Below are positions 1-6,303 of a stretch of DNA of 7,410 nt, piece after piece. This stretch comes from Microbacteriaceae bacterium (GTDB lineage Bacteria > Actinomycetota > Actinomycetes > Actinomycetales > Microbacteriaceae). The notes below the pieces were generated by a model, which saw only the letters and a list, made by a program, of their open reading frames with translations, had not been told where the DNA came from and did no database searches. The stretch is taken from assembly GCA_025463615.1 (NCBI GenBank), contig JAODAU010000159.1, positions 1-7,410 of the forward strand. The letters run 5' to 3'. The translations under genes were made by a program, and so were the position numbers. Positions within the stretch are counted from its first letter, which is position 1, and every line of letters begins with the position of its first letter.

Positions 1-2
1 AG

Positions 3-494
3 AGCAACGGCTCGATCAACACGATCGCCGGTCCCCAGGCACCACTGGTCTGCGCGGGCAACGCCCTCCCGACCGCGATGCTCCGCGCCAGCGGTGTGAG
101 CGTGCACAACGGCTCGCTCTCGCTGCGCAGCTGGGACAACGCGCCGACTCTCACGCTGATGCGGGCCAACGACAAGGTGGCCCGATCCGTCACCTTCCCG
201 ATCGGGTACTGGGCCGAGGAGGCCACACCGGATGCCCCGTTCCTGGCCATCCGCGCGAACGGCACCTACAGCGGCAGCAACGGCTGCAACACCCTGATCG
301 GCACCTGGGTCTCGCGCGGCTCGAACGCGGTGCGGCTGGTGCGCGGCGGGTCGACGTTGAAGGCCTGCGACGACACGGACACCTGGCTGGAGAAGGCCGT
401 GCTCGGCACGGCGAACGGCGGCACGCTCACGCTCCGCGACCAGGGCGGCGTCGTGATCGGCCACCTCTCCTCGCTCGACCACAGCCAGGGATAG
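3..494 (+). CDS. Tandem META-domain (HslJ-like) protein, 3' part only
   Basis: The reading frame is open from the left edge to TAG at 492-494, so the start lies outside the window; the in-frame ATG at 78 is internal. About 163 residues are visible. A META domain spans roughly residues 55-160: it has the family signature around GTYSGSNGCNTLIGTW (about residues 86-101), then a conserved-type Cys in LKACDD, a helix (TWLEKAV) and a closing hairpin (GGTLTLRDQGGVV). The first ~50 residues repeat the tail of such a domain (Cys17, then a helix, then GSLSLRSWDNAPTLTL), so the protein probably carries two META domains in tandem. META-domain proteins such as HslJ are small beta-rich envelope or stress proteins without a known catalytic activity. 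Any signal peptide or lipobox would be outside the window. The stop lies 3 nt before glsA, which suggests co-transcription and possibly coupled translation. The domain call is firm; the cellular role is not known. Confidence 0.8.
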   Translation, partial: SNGSINTIAGPQAPLVCAGNALPTAMLRASGVSVHNGSLSLRSWDNAPTLTLMRANDKVARSVTFPIGYWAEEATPDAPFLAIRANGTYSGSNGCNTLIGTWVSRGSNAVRLVRGGSTLKACDDTDTWLEKAVLGTANGGTLTLRDQGGVVIGHLSSLDHSQG

Positions 495-497
495 CCC

Positions 498-1496
498 ATG
501 GCCGAGTCGGCGGAGCGCACCGCGGCCGTTTCGACCGGGCACCTGCCCGAGCCGGCCCGCGTCGACGAGCTGCTGCTGCGGGCGCACGAGCGCTACCGCG
601 ACCTCGACGACGGTGTGGTGGCCGACTACATCCCGGTGCTCGGGCGGGCCGATCCGAAACTGTTCGGGCTGGCCGTGGCGGAGGTGAACGGCGCCACGCA
701 CGACGCGGGGGACTCGTGGCATCCGTTCTCCATCCAGTCGATCTCGAAGGCCTTCGTGTTCGCGCTGGTGCTGCAGCGCATCGGGCCGGATGCCGCCATG
801 CAGCGCATCGGCGTCAACAACACCGGCCTGCCCTTCAACTCGGTGATGGCGGTGGAGCTCAACGCGGGCAACCCGATGAACCCGATGGTGAACGCCGGCG
901 CTCTCGTCACGACCAGCCTCGTGCCGGGCGGCACCGAGGAGGCGAAGTGGGAGTTCGTGCGGGAGGGTCTGGCGGCGTTCGCCGGGCATCCGCTCGAACT
1001 CGACGTGGAGGTCTACGAGTCGGAGGCGGCCACCAACCAGCGCAACCAGGGCATCGCCCGGCTGCTCGAGAGCTACGGCCGCATCGAGTTCGACCCGCTG
1101 CAGGTCACCGACGTCTACACGCGCCAGTGCTCGCTGCTGGTCACCGCGCACGACCTCGCGCTCATGGGCGCGACCCTCGCCGACGGCGGCGTCAACCCGG
1201 TGACCGGGCAGCGCGTCGTCGACCCGGATGTCTGCCGCCAGACCCTCGCGACCATGGCGTCGTCCGGGCTCTACGAGCACTCCGGCGACTGGCTGTTCGA
1301 GATCGGCATGCCCGGCAAGAGCGGCGTCGCCGGCGGCATCGTCACCATCGCCCCCGGCAAGGGTGTGCTCGGCACGTTCTCCCCGCCGCTGGATGCCGCG
1401 GGCAACAGCGTGCGCGGAAAGCGCGCCACCCGCTACCTCTCCGGGGCCCTCGGCATGAACCTCTTCGCGTCCCGACCGGAACGCCCACCCCTCTAG
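498..1496 (+). CDS. glsA: Glutaminase (serine-dependent, beta-lactamase-fold family)
   Basis: This gene encodes a 332-residue glutaminase (EC 3.5.1.2) that hydrolyses L-glutamine to L-glutamate and ammonia; no signal peptide is seen, so it is probably cytoplasmic. Length fits bacterial members (about 310-330). The active site is complete by motif comparison with known glutaminases: Tyr44 in DYIP; the SxxK pair Ser81/Lys84 in QSISKAF; Asn132 in NPMVNAGA; Glu176 and Asn183 in ESEAATNQRN; Tyr207 in YTRQCS; Tyr259 in SSGLYEHSG; and Val277 in GKSGVAGG. The spacings Glu-to-Asn (7), Tyr-to-Tyr (52) and Tyr-to-Val (18) match human GLS. The C-terminus keeps SPPLDAAGNSVRG. The ATG at 498 has a modest AGGGA ribosome site at 487-491, inside the end of the upstream gene. 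It lies 3 nt after the META gene and 14 nt before the MFS gene, as in an operon. Possible roles are nitrogen supply, glutamate production or ammonia-based acid tolerance; the sequence does not choose between them. Confidence 0.96.
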   Translation: MAESAERTAAVSTGHLPEPARVDELLLRAHERYRDLDDGVVADYIPVLGRADPKLFGLAVAEVNGATHDAGDSWHPFSIQSISKAFVFALVLQRIGPDAAMQRIGVNNTGLPFNSVMAVELNAGNPMNPMVNAGALVTTSLVPGGTEEAKWEFVREGLAAFAGHPLELDVEVYESEAATNQRNQGIARLLESYGRIEFDPLQVTDVYTRQCSLLVTAHDLALMGATLADGGVNPVTGQRVVDPDVCRQTLATMASSGLYEHSGDWLFEIGMPGKSGVAGGIVTIAPGKGVLGTFSPPLDAAGNSVRGKRATRYLSGALGMNLFASRPERPPL

Positions 1497-1510
1497 AAAA
1501 GAGCACGATC

Positions 1511-3169
1511 ATGACAACACAGGTCACCTCACCCGCTACGGCGGTGAAGGCATCGTGGGCGCCGATGGTGGCGCTCGCGCTCGCGCAGGTGCTGATGTCG
1601 TTCAACGTGGCGTCGCTGCCGGTCTCGCTCGGCGGCATGGTCGCGGACTTCGGCGTGCCGCCCACCGCGGTGAGCACCGGCATCGTCACCTACGGCCTCG
1701 TCGTGGCCGCGCTGGTGATGACCGGCGCGAAGCTCGGCCAGAAGTTCGGCTGGGTGCTGGTCTTCCGCATCGTGATCGTCATCTTCGGCATCGCGATGGC
1801 GCTCATGACGTTCGCGCCGAACGTGGGGGTGATGATCACCGCGCAGGCGCTCGCGGGCGGCTCGGCGGCGATCATCGTGCCGTCGCTCGTCGCGCTGATC
1901 GCCGAGAACTACCACGGTGACCAGCAGGCGACCGCGGTCGGGTCGCTGGGGTCGGCGCGGGCGGCATCCGGGGTGAGCGCGTTCCTCATCGGCGGCATCC
2001 TGGGCACATTCATCGGGTGGCGGCCGGTGTTCGCCATCCTCATCGGGTTCGCGGTGATCGTGTTCATCCTGAGCTTCCGGCTCAAGGCCGCGCCCGGCAA
2101 CGGTGCGGTCAAGATCGACATCGTGGGCGCCGCGCTCATCGGCCTCGGCGTGGTGAGCCTGACCCTCGGGTTCAACAACCTCAACTCGTGGGGCGTCGTG
2201 TTCGCGGAGCCGAGCGCGCCGTTCGAGATCTTCGGACTCTCGCCGGCGCCGCTGCTCGTGGCGATCGGCGTCATCCTCGGCCAGGGCTTCTTCGTCTGGA
2301 CCCGGCGGCGCACGCGGCGCGAGAAGACCCCGCTGATCAGCCTCACCGTGGTCGGCTCGAAGCGGGAGCGGGCCGCGGTATACGCGCTGTTCCTGATCGT
2401 GGGGCTGGAGGCATCCCTCAACTTCACGATCCCGCTCTACATCCAGATCGTGCAGGGGCGCACCCCGCTGGCGACGTCGATCGCGATGCTGCCGTTCAAC
2501 CTCACGGTGTTCTTCTCGGCGCTCGTGGTGATCAGGTTCTACAAGCGGTTCTCGACGCGCACGATCGCGCGGTTCGCGTTCATCCTCACCACCGTGGCAC
2601 TGCTCTGGCTCTCGCTGGTGGTCACGAACAACTGGGAGACCTTCCCCACGATCATCGGGCTGTTCGTGTTCGGCGTGGGCCAGGGTGCGCTCGTGACGCT
2701 GCTGTTCAACGTACTGGTCACGTCGTCGCCGAAGGAGCTGGCGGGGGATGTCGGATCCCTGCGCGGCACCACCCAGAACCTCGCGTCGGCCGTGGGTACG
2801 GCCCTCGCCGGCGCGATGCTGGTGACCCTGCTGGGCCTCGGGTTCGGCCAGGCGCTGGGCAACGCCCACGGCATCCCGGATTCGCTGCGCGACGAGGCGG
2901 GGCTGAACAGCGTGAACTTCGTGAGCAATGCGGCGCTCAAGTCGACGCTCGAGAAGACGTCGGCGACGCCCGCGCAGGTCGCCCAGCTGGTGTCGATCAA
3001 CGCGGATTCCCGGCTGCGCGCCCTGCAGATCGGCCTGCTGGTGCTCGCGGGCGTGAGTGCCATCGGCATCCTGCCGGTCAGCCGCCTGCCGCGCTACCGC
3101 CCGGGCGAGATCCCCGAGCTGCACGGCGCCCCCGAGCGCGTCGCCCACAACGACGACGAAGACATCTAG
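1511..3169 (+). CDS. MFS transporter, 14-helix DHA2 (EmrB/QacA)-like
   Basis: This gene encodes a 552-residue polytopic inner-membrane transporter. The frame is open further upstream through glsA, but the ATG at 1511 is the sensible start: it follows the glsA stop by 14 nt, has an A/G-rich weak ribosome site (AGAAAAGAG, 1495-1503) and gives a short polar N-terminus before the first helix. Hydrophobicity read by eye gives about 14 helices, beginning near residues 15-37, 50-70 and 78-98 and ending with one near 520-540. Motif A in the loop after helix 2 is divergent (GAKLGQKFGW). A longer polar segment (about residues 460-505) lies before the last helix, as in DHA2 drug:H+ antiporters. The C-terminus is acidic (HNDDEDI). 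Known DHA2 members export drugs or metabolites with proton exchange; the substrate here is unknown. Placement after glsA makes glutamine, glutamate or a related amino compound a guess worth testing. A drug exporter that merely shares the transcript is equally possible. Confidence 0.88.
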   Translation: MTTQVTSPATAVKASWAPMVALALAQVLMSFNVASLPVSLGGMVADFGVPPTAVSTGIVTYGLVVAALVMTGAKLGQKFGWVLVFRIVIVIFGIAMALMTFAPNVGVMITAQALAGGSAAIIVPSLVALIAENYHGDQQATAVGSLGSARAASGVSAFLIGGILGTFIGWRPVFAILIGFAVIVFILSFRLKAAPGNGAVKIDIVGAALIGLGVVSLTLGFNNLNSWGVVFAEPSAPFEIFGLSPAPLLVAIGVILGQGFFVWTRRRTRREKTPLISLTVVGSKRERAAVYALFLIVGLEASLNFTIPLYIQIVQGRTPLATSIAMLPFNLTVFFSALVVIRFYKRFSTRTIARFAFILTTVALLWLSLVVTNNWETFPTIIGLFVFGVGQGALVTLLFNVLVTSSPKELAGDVGSLRGTTQNLASAVGTALAGAMLVTLLGLGFGQALGNAHGIPDSLRDEAGLNSVNFVSNAALKSTLEKTSATPAQVAQLVSINADSRLRALQIGLLVLAGVSAIGILPVSRLPRYRPGEIPELHGAPERVAHNDDEDI

Positions 3170-3173
3170 ACAG

Positions 3174-3241
3174 CAACGCGAGGGGCCTTAGATTGTCGTG
3201 CTGAGCGCACTTTTGGCGACAATCTAAGGCCCTTCGCGTTG
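3174..3241. terminator. Long hairpin between convergent genes, probable bidirectional terminator
   Basis: The arms 3174-3198 and 3217-3241 are inverted copies of 25 bp with a single mismatch (G versus A at the ninth base from the outside), around an 18-nt loop. The element begins 4 nt after the transporter stop and ends 1 nt before the sulfatase stop, so it fills the convergent gap. The inner arm (CTTAGATTGTCG) is AT-richer than the surrounding DNA. Neither strand shows a U-tract after the stem, so this is not a classic intrinsic terminator; many actinobacterial terminators lack one. A REP-like or MITE-like repeat unit is the main alternative; no target-site duplication is evident. Confidence 0.7.
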
Positions 3242-3242
3242 G

Positions 3243-5585
3243 TCAGTCGCGGGACATGGCCGCCGCGTAGTGGGCCTCGACGTCGGTGTATACGTCATCC
3301 GCGATGTCGAAGACGACGCGCTGGATCTCGCCGTTCGTGAACTCGAACGCCGAGCCTGCGTACTCGCTCGAGACCGAGTCGCCGCTGTCGTAGCCGATGC
3401 ACAGCCCCTCGCCGCAGAGCGAGAAGTGGCCGAGCACCGTGCGGATCTCCTGCTCGCCGACCTGCTGGTCGTCGACGTAGAGCTTCAGCGGCCCCACGCC
3501 CTCGCGGTACGGCCCCATGTGGTCCTTCGTGAACTCCACGCCGAGGATGTGGCGGCCGGAGCTCGGCACCGGCGCCGAGATGTGGTCCTCCGGCGGTATC
3601 CCCAGGAAGTTGTACGCGTAGGTCACCTGCCCGTCCTTGATGAACAGCGAATGGCCGCCGAACCGCGACCCGGCCGCGAAGATCACGCCCTCGGTGTCGG
3701 GCGTGAGGTCGACCTCGGCCAGCACCTTGTACGAGACGCCGTGCACGTTCGCCGCCGAGCGCTCCGGGATCTCCGAGGTGCCGGGATAGTAGACGTATTG
3801 CCCGCTCTCGGGCACGGGCACCTTGAACTCCATGCCGATGAACGTCTCGAAGTCCTTCGGGTTGCCGATGATCTGCAGGTCGTTGAGGGGCAGCACCTTG
3901 TTGGCCTCCGCCTCGGCGAACCACAGGTCGACGAGCTCCTTCACCTTGTCCGGGTTCTCGTCCGAGAGGTCGTGCGCCTCCGCGCGGTCGACGTCGGTGT
4001 GGAACAGCTGCCACTTGTCCTTCTCGAAGCCGCTGATCCCGCTCACCGGGCCGTGCTCGGTCACCACCTTCCAGCCCTCGTGCCAGAGACCGCGGTTGCC
4101 GAGCATCTCGAAGTACTGCGTGTGCTTCTCGGTGGGGGCATCCGCGGAGTCGAAGCTGTACCGCATCGACACCCCGGCGAGCGGGGTCTGCTCGACCCCG
4201 TTGTACTCGGTGGGCATCGTCACGCCGCAGGCGTCGAGGATGGTCGGCACGATGTCCGTGGAGTGGTGGTACTGGTCGCGCACCTCGCCCTTCGCGGCGA
4301 TGCCGGCCGGCCAGTGGATGACGAGCGGATCGCAGACACCGCCCTGGTACACGTAGCGTTTGAACATGCGGTACGGCGTGGAGAACGCCGCCGCCCACCC
4401 GGTGGGGTAGTGGTTGTAGGTGTCGGGGCTGCCGAGCTGGTCGACCATGCTGAGGTTCTGGGCCTCGTCATCCGGGTAGCCGCCGAAGATCTTGCCCTCG
4501 TTGACCGAGCCGTTGGGGCTGCCCTCGCCGGACGCCCCGTTGTCGGCGCAGTACATGATGATGGTGTTCTCCAGCTGGCCCGACTCCTCGAGGTAGTCCA
4601 CGATGCGGCCCACCTGCGCGTCGGTGTACTCCGAGAACCCGGCGTAGACCTCGGCCATGCGGCTGAACATCGCCTTCTCCTCGGCCGACAGCTCGTCCCA
4701 CGGGCGCACCCGGTCGGTCTCCGAGAAGGTACCGTCGGGCATCGGATTGATCTCGGTGAGCTCCGTGCCGGCCGGCAGGATGCCCCGCTCGATCATGCGC
4801 GGAAGCACCCACTCCCGGTACGCCTCGTACCCGTCGTCGAACATGCCCTTGTACTTCTCGATGTACTCCTTGGGCGCGTGGTGCGGCGCGTGGTTGGCAC
4901 CCGGGCAGAACCAGAGGTACCAGGGCTTGTCGGGCTCGGTCTGCTTGGAGTCGCGGATCATCTTGAGCGCCTGGTCGGCGAGGTCCTTCGACAGGTGATA
5001 CCCGTCCTCGGGCAGGTACGGCTGGTCGATGTAGTGGTTGTCCTCGGCCAGCGACGGGAACCAGTTGTTGGTCTCGCCGCCGATGAAGCCGTAGAAGCGG
5101 TCGTAGCCCTGCGCGAGCGGCCAATTCTTCTTCGACGCCCCCGCCGTCCACTCGTCGATCGGCACGTTGTGGTTCTTGCCGACCCAGTAGGTCGACCAGC
5201 CGGCATCCCGCAGGATGTTCGCCATCGTGGCGTTCTCCGGCGGGATGTGGGAGTTGTACCCGGGGAACCCGGTCGACGACTCCGAGATGGTGGCGAACCC
5301 GTTGGAGTGGTGGTTGCGCCCGGTGAGGAACGTCGACCGCGTCGGCGAGCACAGCGCCGTCGTGTGCCACTGCGTGTAGGTGAGCCCGTTCGCGGCGAGC
5401 CGGTCCATCGTGGGCATGTTGATGCGGCCGCCGTAGGGCGACCAGGCGGCCTGCCCGGTGTCGTCGTAGAGCACGACGAGCACGTTGGGGGCGCCCTTCG
5501 GCGCCGTAGGTGGGATGAACGCGTCCCAGTCGGAGACCGAGTCCCGCACGTCGAGCTTGATCGTGCCGGTGAATTTCTTCGCCAT
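3243..5585 (-). CDS. Type I (formylglycine-dependent) arylsulfatase
   Basis: This gene encodes a 780-residue sulfatase that hydrolyses sulfate esters to release inorganic sulfate. The N-terminal sulfatase fold (about residues 32-560) has every expected active-site element: Asp41-Asp42 metal ligands in YDDTG; the FGly-forming CxPxR box Cys79-Ser-Pro-Thr-Arg83, followed by STFLTGR; Lys137 and His139 in GKNHN; His232 in GANHAPHH; the Asp348-Asn349 metal pair in CADNGASGEG; and Lys409 before YVYQGG. By position these match Pseudomonas AtsA D13/D14, C51, R55, K113, H115, H211, D317/N318 and K375. The length resembles the ~787-residue mycobacterial arylsulfatases rather than the ~536-residue Pseudomonas enzyme. 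The extra C-terminal ~190 residues look like a beta-sandwich (LKLYVDDQQVGEQ). No signal peptide is present, so the enzyme is probably cytoplasmic. It needs a formylglycine-generating enzyme, and none is encoded here. The ATG at 5585 is backed by AAGGAC at 5593-5598. The true substrate cannot be read from sequence; sulfur scavenging is the likely role. Confidence 0.95.
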   Translation of the reverse strand: MAKKFTGTIKLDVRDSVSDWDAFIPPTAPKGAPNVLVVLYDDTGQAAWSPYGGRINMPTMDRLAANGLTYTQWHTTALCSPTRSTFLTGRNHHSNGFATISESSTGFPGYNSHIPPENATMANILRDAGWSTYWVGKNHNVPIDEWTAGASKKNWPLAQGYDRFYGFIGGETNNWFPSLAEDNHYIDQPYLPEDGYHLSKDLADQALKMIRDSKQTEPDKPWYLWFCPGANHAPHHAPKEYIEKYKGMFDDGYEAYREWVLPRMIERGILPAGTELTEINPMPDGTFSETDRVRPWDELSAEEKAMFSRMAEVYAGFSEYTDAQVGRIVDYLEESGQLENTIIMYCADNGASGEGSPNGSVNEGKIFGGYPDDEAQNLSMVDQLGSPDTYNHYPTGWAAAFSTPYRMFKRYVYQGGVCDPLVIHWPAGIAAKGEVRDQYHHSTDIVPTILDACGVTMPTEYNGVEQTPLAGVSMRYSFDSADAPTEKHTQYFEMLGNRGLWHEGWKVVTEHGPVSGISGFEKDKWQLFHTDVDRAEAHDLSDENPDKVKELVDLWFAEAEANKVLPLNDLQIIGNPKDFETFIGMEFKVPVPESGQYVYYPGTSEIPERSAANVHGVSYKVLAEVDLTPDTEGVIFAAGSRFGGHSLFIKDGQVTYAYNFLGIPPEDHISAPVPSSGRHILGVEFTKDHMGPYREGVGPLKLYVDDQQVGEQEIRTVLGHFSLCGEGLCIGYDSGDSVSSEYAGSAFEFTNGEIQRVVFDIADDVYTDVEAHYAAAMSRD

Positions 5586-5742
5586 TGTCGTCGTCCTTGT
5601 CTGCTCTCGCCCGCCGGTTGCCGGCCCGCAGGTCTACCCTCCGATGCCGCCCGGGCCGACCCTTCGCACGAAGCGGGTGAACGGCGGGAGGCCGCGGGCT
5701 CACCTTGCCGGGGTGATCCGACGCGCCCGCCGGCGGCGCAGG
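5586..5742. other. Divergent intergenic region (shared upstream region)
   Basis: These 157 nt separate the divergently read sulfatase and YflT-like genes and should hold promoters for both, but I could not find a convincing -35/-10 pair on either strand. A short inverted repeat, GCCGG-TTG-CCGGC (5613-5625), lies 27 nt upstream of the sulfatase ATG and could be an operator half-site pair or a small leader hairpin; in DNA this GC-rich it may also be chance. The plus-strand frame is open across the whole region, so the downstream gene could start earlier and the true intergenic part could be shorter. Confidence 0.4.
5593..5598 (-). promoter_or_regulatory. Ribosome binding site of the sulfatase gene
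   Basis: AAGGAC on the minus strand lies 7 nt upstream of the ATG at 5583-5585. It is the best Shine-Dalgarno match in the window and fixes the sulfatase start. Confidence 0.7.
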
Positions 5743-6303
5743 ATGGTCGCCGTGCCCAGGACCCGCAGACCCGCCGGATCGGCGATCGGCGTCTTTTCCA
5801 CGGGGGATGACGCCGTGCCCGCGCTCGACCTGCTGCGGGTCGCTGGCTTCCCGGGCGACGAGGTCGCGGTGCTCGGCAAGGGCGTGCGCCGCACCAACCA
5901 GACGCAGGGCTGGATCGCGTCGGGGCCGGATGCCGGGCCGTTCGGCGACTGGGGCGCGCTCTGGCGGGCGCTGGCCGGCTGGCTCGATCCGGGCTTCGCC
6001 TGGCTGCCCGGCATCGGCTGGGTGACGGCGGCCGGATGGCTCACCCGCACCCTCGCCGCCGGTGCGACCCTTGCCGCGCTCGCCGACCTCGCGGTGCCGC
6101 AGGGCGAGCTGGTCGCGTACGTCGGTGACGTGAAGGCGGACCGCTACCTCGTCATCGTTCGCGGGGACGCGGCATCCGTCGCCCGGGCGCGCGCCATGCT
6201 CGAGAGCGCGGCACCGATTCGCGTGAGCGTCTGGCCACCGGCCGCAGGGCCGGCGTCAGAGAAGGCCGAAGCGCTCGGCCTTCGCGATGGCCTGGCGTCG
6301 TGA
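5743..6303 (+). CDS. YflT / general stress protein 17M-like protein
   Basis: This is a small protein of 186 residues from ATG 5743. Residues 14-46 (AIGVF, then a helix, then RVAGFPGDEVAVLGKG) match the opening beta-alpha-beta of the YflT/general stress protein 17M type. A hydrophobic centre (about 71-118) follows, and then VPQGELVAYVGDV and YLVIVRG, which resemble the second half of that family. Where relatives usually have a glycine-zipper-like segment, this one is rich in Trp (positions 57, 70, 74, 80, 87, 93, 99). The segment may associate with the membrane, but I would not call clear transmembrane helices. The start is uncertain. GTG 5752 has a better-spaced AGGATGG ribosome site and would give 183 residues; GTG 5713, GTG 5677 and ATG 5644 are also in frame. 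Homology begins only near residue 14, so any of these could be right. The last 15 codons overlap the convergent LuxR gene. Its biochemical function is unknown. Confidence 0.68.
   Translation: MVAVPRTRRPAGSAIGVFSTGDDAVPALDLLRVAGFPGDEVAVLGKGVRRTNQTQGWIASGPDAGPFGDWGALWRALAGWLDPGFAWLPGIGWVTAAGWLTRTLAAGATLAALADLAVPQGELVAYVGDVKADRYLVIVRGDAASVARARAMLESAAPIRVSVWPPAAGPASEKAEALGLRDGLAS

Noticed and set aside
716..1510. Upstream in-frame extension of the MFS reading frame through glsA
   Set aside because: The extension is Arg/Ala/His low-complexity shadow sequence inside the glutaminase gene. The ATG at 1511 gives a normal transporter N-terminus.
1529..3148. A 539-residue minus-strand open frame antisense to the MFS gene
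   Set aside because: Its composition is extreme in Arg, His, Asp and Glu with no domain; the opposite strand encodes a clear 14-helix transporter.
2017..3204. A 395-residue plus-strand frame shifted against the MFS gene
   Set aside because: It is an Arg/Ala/Gly-rich out-of-frame shadow with no ribosome site or domain.
3198..3210. Small inner hairpin GTGC-TGAGC-GCAC in the loop of the long inverted repeat
   Set aside because: It has only four base pairs and shares a base with the main stem; it may add stability but cannot be supported as a separate element.
3169..3246. Target-site duplication around the long hairpin (GACAG versus GTCAG)
   Set aside because: The flanks do not match well enough and fall partly in stop codons, so a mobile insertion is not supported by them.
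5618..5640. Possible plus-strand promoter TTGCCG ... TACCCT
   Set aside because: The spacer is only 11 nt, too short for a sigma-70-type promoter.
5485..5742. Longer start of the YflT-like gene at ATG 5485
   Set aside because: This would overlap the start of the sulfatase gene on the other strand and add a non-homologous Arg/Pro-rich leader; homology begins only after about nt 5780.
3270..5810. An 846-residue plus-strand open frame antisense to the sulfatase
   Set aside because: The translation is dominated by Val, Arg, Leu and His with no recognisable domain. It is the usual GC-rich shadow of a strongly supported sulfatase gene.
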